From: Candidatus Heimdallarchaeota archaeon LC_2
GTDB taxonomy: Archaea > Asgardarchaeota > Heimdallarchaeia > Heimdallarchaeales > Kariarchaeaceae
Length of the DNA: 18,331 nt
Assembly: GCA_001940725.1 (NCBI GenBank)
Contig: MDVR01000074.1
Coordinates: 1 to 18,331, forward strand
Reading direction: 5' to 3'
Every line of letters starts with the position of its first letter. Position 1 is the stretch's first letter. Below, in pieces: positions 13,093-18,331 of this stretch. A program made the position numbers and the translations under genes. The notes below the pieces were generated by a model that searched no databases, had not been told where the DNA came from, and saw only the letters and a program-made list of their open reading frames with translations.

Positions 13093-14904
13093 ATGGGTTG
13101 GATATATGATGGACTAGAGCATCAAGGTTTGGAGAGAACATATTCGGATTTTGAACTTTTCAAGAAAATGATGAGAGAAGTAATTCCTTTCAAGTTAGCA
13201 TTCTTTTTTGTTGTGTTTATGGTCATTGCAGGAACTGTTTTAAATTTAGTATCGCCCTTTGTGCTTGTTAATGTCATAGAGAATATCGATAATAATTCAA
13301 GCAGAGATGTATTATTAATTAGTGCTGCCTTGTATCTTGGACTTTACATTCTCAGTTTTGGATCATATTTTGGTACAAACTATGCTATGGCTAAACTAAT
13401 CCCTGATTTTATGGTCAACTTAAGAACAAGAGTTTTCAATTCTTTGCAAAATCAAGATCTGAAATTCTTTGATAAAAAACGATCTGGAAAGTTAACATCA
13501 AGAGTAGGGGCAGATGCAGCTGCTTCAGCGAACATAGTTATGCTTGCATCTACCTTTGGAGGTAATTTATTATTAATATTTACGACATTTATTATTCTGT
13601 TTACAGTATCCGTTCCGCTTGCGTTATTGACATTAATAGTTGTGCCTTTTGTAGTAGCCTTCACATGGATATTTAGACGAATTGCGAGAAAACTGAGTAA
13701 AATTTATAGATCCACAATTGCTAGTGTTAATGCTTCAATTTCTGAATCTGTTGAAGGTATTCAAATTGCTAAAAGCTTTGGAAGAGAAAGAGAAACAGTG
13801 AATAAATTTAGAGTTGTAAATGATGAGAATGTTGACGCTGGTTTTAAACAAGGAGTAGCGATGGAATTTATTTTTCCAACCTTAGATATTTTCGCAGTTT
13901 TGGGTTTATGGTTAATAATTCAATATGGTGGATCATGGGCAATTTTAGGTCAAAATAATTTAGATGCTGCAACATTATATCTATTCATATTATATCTAAA
14001 TCGCTTCTTTTTCCCACTTATGCAACTATCAACCTTCTATTCCCAACTTCAAGCGGGTTTTGCTGCTTACGAAAGAATAGTAGATGTGCAAGAAGCCATA
14101 CCTGAGGTTGATCCTAATCCTGAAGGTAAAATTTTGGATAATTTTATAGGTAAAATTGAGTTTGTAAATACAACTTTTGGGTACAAAGAAGAAGAACCAA
14201 TACTTGAAGACTTTAATCTGACAATTAAGCCTGGAGAAAAATTAGCTATTGTTGGTCATACGGGAGCTGGTAAAACTACAATTACCAATATAATTTCAAG
14301 GTTTTATGAATTTCAAAGAGGAAAGGTATTGATTGATGGGCATGATATTAGAGAATTAAATCTCAAAGAATATCGTAAACATTTAGGTATAGTACAGCAA
14401 GATCCTTTTCTGTTTTCCGGGACTGTCGAGGAGAATATAAGGTATGGAAGTCAAAATGCGACCAAAGAAGAATTGGATTTAGCGATTCAAGCAGTCCATG
14501 CAAATGAATTTTTGCAGTATATGCCTAACGGATTACAAACCGAAGTTGGAGAACGTGGGGGTAGATTATCTACTGGACAACGTCAACTTGTTTGTTTTGC
14601 TAGAGCATTACTCTCAAATCCAAAAATAATCATATTAGATGAAGCAACCAGTGCAGTCGATGCATACACGGAAGCCGTCATTCAAGAAGCTTTAGAAACT
14701 CTTTTTCATGATCGAACATCGATTATTATTGCTCATCGACTTTCAACAATTATTAATGCAGATAGAATATTGGTTTTAGATGAAGGTAAGATAACAGAAG
14801 AAGGATCTCATGATGAACTAATGAAAAACGGTGGAAACTATCAAGAATTATATAACACATATTATCGACATCAAGCTTTAATTATCCCAAAGCTAGTTGA
14901 ATAA
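13093..14904 (+). CDS. ABC exporter half-transporter with canonical catalytic site (subunit B)
   Basis: This is the partner half-exporter, 603 aa: six predicted membrane helices (about 33-325), then a nucleotide-binding domain (about 353-595). Motifs: Walker A GHTGAGKT (388-395), Q-loop Q436, X-loop GERG (486-489), signature LSTGQ (492-496), Walker B IIILDE (512-517) with catalytic E517, and H-loop H548. The signature differs from LSGGQ at the third position, complementing subunit A. In a heterodimer, site 1 (A's Walker motifs with B's LSTGQ) is degenerate, and site 2 (B's Walker motifs with A's LSGGQ) is fully canonical. This division is the known asymmetric design of heterodimeric exporters. 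The gene ends 25 bp before the convergent PIN gene, with no obvious hairpin between. Confidence 0.95.
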   Translation: MGWIYDGLEHQGLERTYSDFELFKKMMREVIPFKLAFFFVVFMVIAGTVLNLVSPFVLVNVIENIDNNSSRDVLLISAALYLGLYILSFGSYFGTNYAMAKLIPDFMVNLRTRVFNSLQNQDLKFFDKKRSGKLTSRVGADAAASANIVMLASTFGGNLLLIFTTFIILFTVSVPLALLTLIVVPFVVAFTWIFRRIARKLSKIYRSTIASVNASISESVEGIQIAKSFGRERETVNKFRVVNDENVDAGFKQGVAMEFIFPTLDIFAVLGLWLIIQYGGSWAILGQNNLDAATLYLFILYLNRFFFPLMQLSTFYSQLQAGFAAYERIVDVQEAIPEVDPNPEGKILDNFIGKIEFVNTTFGYKEEEPILEDFNLTIKPGEKLAIVGHTGAGKTTITNIISRFYEFQRGKVLIDGHDIRELNLKEYRKHLGIVQQDPFLFSGTVEENIRYGSQNATKEELDLAIQAVHANEFLQYMPNGLQTEVGERGGRLSTGQRQLVCFARALLSNPKIIILDEATSAVDAYTEAVIQEALETLFHDRTSIIIAHRLSTIINADRILVLDEGKITEEGSHDELMKNGGNYQELYNTYYRHQALIIPKLVE

Positions 14905-14929
14905 ACCCGATTTTCAAGATTATAATAAG

Positions 14930-15346
14930 TTAACTCCAGACCACTGAAATTTCATTTCCTTCTAATATTTCTTGATCCGAAGTAATTAGTGCTTCAACAT
15001 TCTCCTGTAAACAAGTAGCCACAATTAATCGGTCGTGTAATTCTGGGATGTTACTGTTAATAAATATCTCCCATCCTGAAGGTGTGAGGTCTCGAATAGA
15101 GAAAATATGTGATGATAACAATGTGGTTATTATAAGATCTAATTTGTCTTTATGTATTTGTTTTCCTGAGACCAACTTTCCTTTTTCAATTGTGTAAATT
15201 AGTTCACCAACAACAATTGAAGGGATTACTAAGTCAATTTTGTTGTCTTCCGCTTTTGACAAAATTGTGTCTACCCGTGATGGTAGGGTACCGGTAAGGT
15301 ACCTAAGTATTGCAACAGTGTCGATTCCGTACTTAAGTCTAGTCAC
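14930..15346 (-). CDS. vapC: PIN-domain ribonuclease toxin (VapC type)
   Basis: This is a PIN-fold nuclease, 138 aa, the normal VapC size. The four acidic residues that bind the Mg2+/Mn2+ ions are visible: D9 (GIDTVAILRYL), E48 (VVGELIYT), D105 (ELHDRLIVATC) and D124 (ALITSDQEI). VapC proteins cut specific tRNA or rRNA and stop growth unless their antitoxin binds them. The start is GTG at 15346, 8 nt inside the end of the antitoxin gene, with AAGGTG just before it. The overlap and the antitoxin-first order are typical of VapBC loci. The RNA target cannot be predicted. Confidence 0.88.
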   Translation of the reverse strand: MTRLKYGIDTVAILRYLTGTLPSRVDTILSKAEDNKIDLVIPSIVVGELIYTIEKGKLVSGKQIHKDKLDLIITTLLSSHIFSIRDLTPSGWEIFINSNIPELHDRLIVATCLQENVEALITSDQEILEGNEISVVWS

Positions 15347-15587
15347 CTTCGATTCTCCATTCTCTCCTCAGTTCATCTATTGTTTGTTCCATGATCTCAT
15401 TGAGATTGGTCTCTTTGAGAATTCCTCGCAATTTTCTAAGTTCTGAAAATGCAGGTTTGATAAGGATTCCATCTTCAGTTGCGACAAAAACAACTTTTTT
15501 TCCTCGTTCTAATTTGAATTTTCTCCTGAGTTTTACAGGAATTGTGACTTGACCTTTACTTGTTACCTGGCTGGAATTATCAGACAT
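15339..15587 (-). CDS. vapB: AbrB/SpoVT-type antitoxin (VapB)
   Basis: At 82 aa it is the right size. The N-terminal swapped-hairpin AbrB domain is clear: VTSKGQVTIPVKLRRKFKL (about 8-26), then GKKVVFVATEDGILIKP (about 29-45). This part binds DNA as a dimer, and in known VapBC systems represses the operon. The C-terminal helix (about 47-82, ending IDELRREWRIEGD) is the likely toxin-binding arm. The stop lies inside the start of the toxin gene (8-nt overlap). A TATA-like AATAAAAG on the minus strand (about 15605-15612) lies only ~20 bp upstream, so the transcript may be nearly leaderless. Confidence 0.88.
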   Translation of the reverse strand: MSDNSSQVTSKGQVTIPVKLRRKFKLERGKKVVFVATEDGILIKPAFSELRKLRGILKETNLNEIMEQTIDELRREWRIEGD

Positions 15588-15762
15588 AAATTCTTACAGT
15601 ATTACTTTTATTCCAACATACAAAAGAATTTGTTTCTTATTACTTTGGTTTTAATTTTACTTAATAAAATAATGATCAAAAGTTCAAATATTCAGATTTG
15701 ATGAATCTATTCACTAGTAAGCATTCATTTTATTTTTATTCAACTATTACATTCTCAATTAA

Positions 15763-17097
15763 ATGAATATCGCACTTGTTGGTCCGTATTTTTCATCCAG
15801 TGGTACGACAAAACATGTTACTAATATCTTCAATGGACTAACATCAACCCATACAGGGGATGTATTCTTAATAACATTCAGAGAGTCTAATGAATCAAAT
15901 TTTAATGAATATTTAGGTCCAAAAATAATTACTTATAATAAAATACCATCACCAATTCTATTTGAGGAATTTGCCGAGTTTATCTCAGAGAAAATAATTG
16001 AAAATCAAATCAACATCCTTCTTCCTCAGATAAAACCATTTATTTTATTTTGTGCATCACTTGTAAAATCAAAATTACTCGAAAAGGGATATAAGATCTT
16101 AATTATCGGCACATGGCATTCAAATTTTTCTTGGATAGTTACAGCCCCATACCATTTAGCAATGAGCAAAATGGGAATTAACAGTTGCGATGGTATTATC
16201 CCTGTATCGAAGGATGTTGAGAATTCATTACAATATGTTTTGAATTTTGATCCTACAAAAATTCTCCCTATAATACCCCCAGGGGGAATAGATTTTGAGA
16301 ATGTAAATAAAAATAGATCTAAACTACTTTTAGATATAAAAAATAGATTTTCAATTAACCGTAAATATATAATATTTTTAGGTCGATTACTATATAATAA
16401 AGGATTAGACACTTTAATTTCAGCATTTAACAAAATAGATTTCGATGGTTATCTCGTAATTATTGGAAGCGGCCCATACGAAAAAGAGCTCAAAGATAAA
16501 ATAAGTGCATTAAATCTAGAAAAACGAATAATTTTTACCAAGTTTATAACCGATGATGAGGTATATTCACTTCTTCAAGGAGCTGAACTATATTGCCTAC
16601 CTTCAAGGTGGGAAAGTTTCTCTATTTCGACCCTTGAGGCTATGGGCGCAGGCATTCCAGTAGTGTGCTCCAACGTTGGTGGTTTGGGAATGTGGGCATC
16701 AGAAGCTGCAATTTTAATTGAACCAGAAAATGAGAAACAATTAATCAACGAAGTGGATAAAGTCCTAAATGATGAAAATTTGGCAAATGAACTCCGCAAA
16801 AAAAGTATAAAATTATCAAAAAAATTTGATTACAAAGCAATTTCAGAAAATACCTTGGAATCAATTTCTTCCCATATCGAGAGGTTGCATAATAATGAAA
16901 TTATAGACGAAAGAGATCTTCAATTCCAATTTAATGATAAAACTGGTGAAATTACAGCTAATGTGATAGATTTATCTAAGAATATAAAAGAAAATATGAA
17001 AATAACTGATTATGCATTGTATTTCCCTTCAGAAGCTTTAAAAAATGAAAATAAAAATGTTGATCCAACAATAAAATATTTTGTACGTGTCGAGTAA
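15763..17097 (+). CDS. GT4-family glycosyltransferase with C-terminal extension
   Basis: This is a GT-B fold retaining glycosyltransferase of the GT4 group, which transfers a sugar from a nucleotide-sugar donor. Evidence: N-terminal MNIALVGPYFSSSGTTKHV with the acceptor-side glycine loop; the linker IIPPGGIDFENV (about 170-181); the donor-domain start FLGRLLYNKGLDTLISAF (205-222); and CLPSRWESFSISTLEAMG (278-295) with the EX7E pair E284/E292, followed by GIPVVCSNVGG. There is no signal peptide or membrane helix, so it acts in the cytosol or at the inner membrane face. After the usual end near 375 come about 70 extra residues, probably beta-rich (LQFQFNDKTGEITANVID; TIKYFVRVE), that I cannot assign. 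The acceptor is unknown: lipid, S-layer or other glycans are possible. T-rich DNA at 15728-15740 may serve as a weak promoter. Confidence 0.9.
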   Translation: MNIALVGPYFSSSGTTKHVTNIFNGLTSTHTGDVFLITFRESNESNFNEYLGPKIITYNKIPSPILFEEFAEFISEKIIENQINILLPQIKPFILFCASLVKSKLLEKGYKILIIGTWHSNFSWIVTAPYHLAMSKMGINSCDGIIPVSKDVENSLQYVLNFDPTKILPIIPPGGIDFENVNKNRSKLLLDIKNRFSINRKYIIFLGRLLYNKGLDTLISAFNKIDFDGYLVIIGSGPYEKELKDKISALNLEKRIIFTKFITDDEVYSLLQGAELYCLPSRWESFSISTLEAMGAGIPVVCSNVGGLGMWASEAAILIEPENEKQLINEVDKVLNDENLANELRKKSIKLSKKFDYKAISENTLESISSHIERLHNNEIIDERDLQFQFNDKTGEITANVIDLSKNIKENMKITDYALYFPSEALKNENKNVDPTIKYFVRVE

Positions 17098-17212
17098 AAA
17101 TATTAGTCCTTTTGATTTTAATAAATTTTTGTAGAGTTTTGATTTAGGTTGGATTAGTCTGAATTGTTATCCTTAAGAATTGAGGATAATTTTTGAATTA
17201 TATTAATGGAGT

Positions 17213-17863
17213 GTGAGAACGATCAATAGATATTCTGTTACTCAATCTATAGAATATTTTGAACCCAAGTTGGTAAAATATGGAGAGGTAACACTAATTG
17301 ATGCTTATGATTCGTTCACCCACAATTTAGTACAGACATTTCTGAAATTAGGAGCTCCAGTGAAGGTATTTAGATCAAAAGATGTATCAGTTTCAGATGT
17401 TGAAAACGAAATTGGTTCATATTTAGTTCTCTCTCCAGGACCGGGAGTTCCTAGTGATGCTGGAATTTTGAAAGATGTGATATCTAGATTCTATGAGGAA
17501 ATACCAATTCTTGGAGTCTGTCTTGGAATGCAGGCAATTAATGAGGTATTTGGAGGTATAACAGCCAAAGCACCTAAAATTGTTCATGGGAAACAAACTA
17601 AAATATTTCATGACGGAACTGGCATATTTGAAGACATACCTGATAACATTTTTGTTGGAAGATACCATTCCTTACAAGTTGATCAAGTTTCTACTGAATT
17701 TGTTATTCAAAGTACGATAGATTCAGTCCCTATGGCTTTTCATATACCAAATAAACTAGCGGGGGTGCAATTTCATCCAGAATCATTTCTAACAGAATAC
17801 GGATTAGAAATGTTATCTAACTTCTTGAAACAGAAATACTTGAATGTAATAACACTGGAGTAG
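17213..17863 (+). CDS. trpG: Glutamine amidotransferase of anthranilate/aminodeoxychorismate synthase (TrpG/PabA)
   Basis: This is a class I glutamine amidotransferase that releases ammonia from glutamine for the chorismate-using partner (TrpE for tryptophan, PabB for folate). Motifs, counted from the GTG start: LIDAYDSFTHNLVQ (about 28-41), LSPGPGVPSDAGI (about 73-85), nucleophile loop GVCLGMQAI (about 101-109), HGKQTKIFHDG, RYHSL, and catalytic HPES near 184-187. It extends ~26 residues before the usual start; an in-frame TTG at 17270 would give 197 aa, the family norm, so the start is uncertain. After the family's usual end (SNFL, bases to 17827) the tail KQKYLNVITLE is encoded beyond the arm of an inverted repeat and is probably chimeric. 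The inverted copy ends more naturally with EMKL. TrpG and PabA cannot be separated here. Confidence 0.9.
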   Translation: MRTINRYSVTQSIEYFEPKLVKYGEVTLIDAYDSFTHNLVQTFLKLGAPVKVFRSKDVSVSDVENEIGSYLVLSPGPGVPSDAGILKDVISRFYEEIPILGVCLGMQAINEVFGGITAKAPKIVHGKQTKIFHDGTGIFEDIPDNIFVGRYHSLQVDQVSTEFVIQSTIDSVPMAFHIPNKLAGVQFHPESFLTEYGLEMLSNFLKQKYLNVITLE

Positions 17864-17924
17864 TTGCTTCTTTAGAGAATTTTACAATTAAATTACCTTT
17901 CTGTGATAATAGTTGATCTATCAT
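17817..17924 (-). other. Truncated start of a gene downstream of inverted trpG, possibly TrpE/PabB
   Basis: From the ATG that overlaps the trpG stop (ATGA, 17924-17921), the minus strand stays open through the spacer. It reads MIDQLLSQKGNLIVKFSKEA, then TTPVLLHSSISVS, before crossing into the left arm and meeting TAG at 17819-17817. The F...PVLLxSS pattern loosely resembles the N-terminus of chorismate-using TrpE/PabB proteins, the usual partner gene. About 32 residues are too few to be sure. Confidence 0.3.
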
Positions 17925-18331
17925 AATTTCATCTCCAAGAAGTTAGATAACATTTCTAATCCGTATTCTGTTAGAAATGATTCTGGATGAAATTGCACCC
18001 CCGCTAGTTTATTTGGTATATGAAAAGCCATAGGGACTGAATCTATCGTACTTTGAATAACAAATTCAGTAGAAACTTGATCAACTTGTAAGGAATGGTA
18101 TCTTCCAACAAAAATGTTATCAGGTATGTCTTCAAATATGCCAGTTCCGTCATGAAATATTTTAGTTTGTTTCCCATGAACAATTTTAGGTGCTTTGGCT
18201 GTTATACCTCCAAATACCTCATTAATTGCCTGCATTCCAAGACAGACTCCAAGAATTGGTATTTCCTCATAGAATCTAGATATCACATCTTTCAAAATTC
18301 CAGCATCACTAGGAACTCCCGGTCCTGGAGA
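17921..18331 (-). pseudogene. Second, inverted copy of the TrpG/PabA C-terminal part
   Basis: Read on the minus strand, this is the same amidotransferase from LSPGPG near the window edge through the nucleophile loop GVCLGMQAI, RYHSL and HPES to SNFL. It then ends EMKL and a TGA at 17923-17921. The N-terminal third is outside the window. Its sequence matches the plus-strand copy exactly except for the last four residues. Its TGA overlaps an ATG (ATGA), the usual arrangement for an amidotransferase followed by its synthase partner, so this end is probably the genuine gene end. Whether the copy is a true duplicate, a fragment or an assembly artefact cannot be decided here. Confidence 0.75.

Larger units (their letters stand above)
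17432..18331. repeat. Perfect inverted repeat: two ≥396-bp arms around a 108-bp spacer
   Basis: The left arm is 17432-17827 and the right arm 17936-18331, reverse complements of each other with no mismatch found on comparing them line by line. The right arm runs to the window edge, so the true length may be greater. The spacer is 17828-17935. Both arms carry the 3' part of the trpG gene. Confidence 0.97.

Noticed and set aside
14930..15587. A defence island built on the PIN/AbrB pair and the ABC genes
   Set aside because: The pair is a common VapBC toxin-antitoxin locus and the ABC genes are ordinary exporters on the other strand; no nuclease, helicase or other defence genes surround them.
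16026..16433. 135-codon open frame on the minus strand inside the glycosyltransferase gene
   Set aside because: It overlaps the well-supported GT4 frame on the opposite strand and its residue composition reflects reverse-complemented codons; no independent evidence.
17432..18331. Inverted repeat as a hairpin telomere or terminal inverted repeat of a linear replicon or mobile element
   Set aside because: The arms are internal pieces of one housekeeping gene, with no transposase, target-site duplication or terminal motifs, and the fold point is inside the window rather than at an end.

Overview
The window looks like a piece of an AT-rich archaeal genome. The evidence is an archaeal/eukaryotic-type elongation factor 2 rather than bacterial EF-G, archaeal TATA boxes about 25 bp upstream of several start codons (some apparently leaderless), poly-T terminators, and a mix of ATG, GTG and TTG starts. 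The divergent EF-2 and a SNAP-like helical-repeat protein would fit an Asgard-type lineage. That placement is inference; no 16S rRNA or ribosomal protein is present to fix the taxonomy.

Layout. (1) 5-954: the tail of a probable membrane protein, possibly the extracytoplasmic end of a GT-C glycosyltransferase, and a small unknown protein. (2) 1152-3398: an EF-2-like translational GTPase with intact G motifs but a rewritten diphthamide loop. (3) 3563-3814: a small unknown protein whose stop codon directly abuts the stop of the opposing thrC. (4) 9026-3815, minus strand: a compact thrA-thrB-thrC operon with 1-nt and 4-nt overlaps. It encodes a fused aspartokinase-homoserine dehydrogenase, homoserine kinase, and threonine synthase with an unusual ~160-residue C-terminal extension. 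Together they cover aspartate to threonine except for aspartate-semialdehyde dehydrogenase. (5) 9265-10065: an all-helical TPR/SNAP-like protein, followed by a strong hairpin. (6) 10134-11002: two divergent small winged-helix-like proteins around a 170-bp AT-rich region with three copies of a GACATATAT-type repeat, resembling a self-contained regulatory switch. (7) 11292-14904: two ABC half-exporters in tandem, whose motifs predict a heterodimer with one degenerate and one canonical ATP site. (8) 15587-14930, minus strand: an AbrB/PIN (VapBC-type) toxin-antitoxin pair. (9) 15763-17097: a GT4 glycosyltransferase with an extra C-terminal tail. (10) 17213-18331: a TrpG/PabA glutamine amidotransferase followed by a perfect inverted copy of its last ~400 bp running off the right edge.

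The right edge needs care. The two inverted arms (17432-17827 and 17936-18331) are identical at every base compared and are separated by only 108 bp. The minus-strand copy has the more natural ending: its TGA overlaps, as ATGA, the start of a new reading frame. The plus-strand copy has an unrelated tail. This suggests a fold-back chimera or assembly artefact at a contig end, unless a recent real inverted duplication is proven. No CRISPR array, insertion sequence, rRNA or tRNA was seen. No stretch above 300 bp lacks a gene or gene fragment; the longest true gap is 11003-11291.
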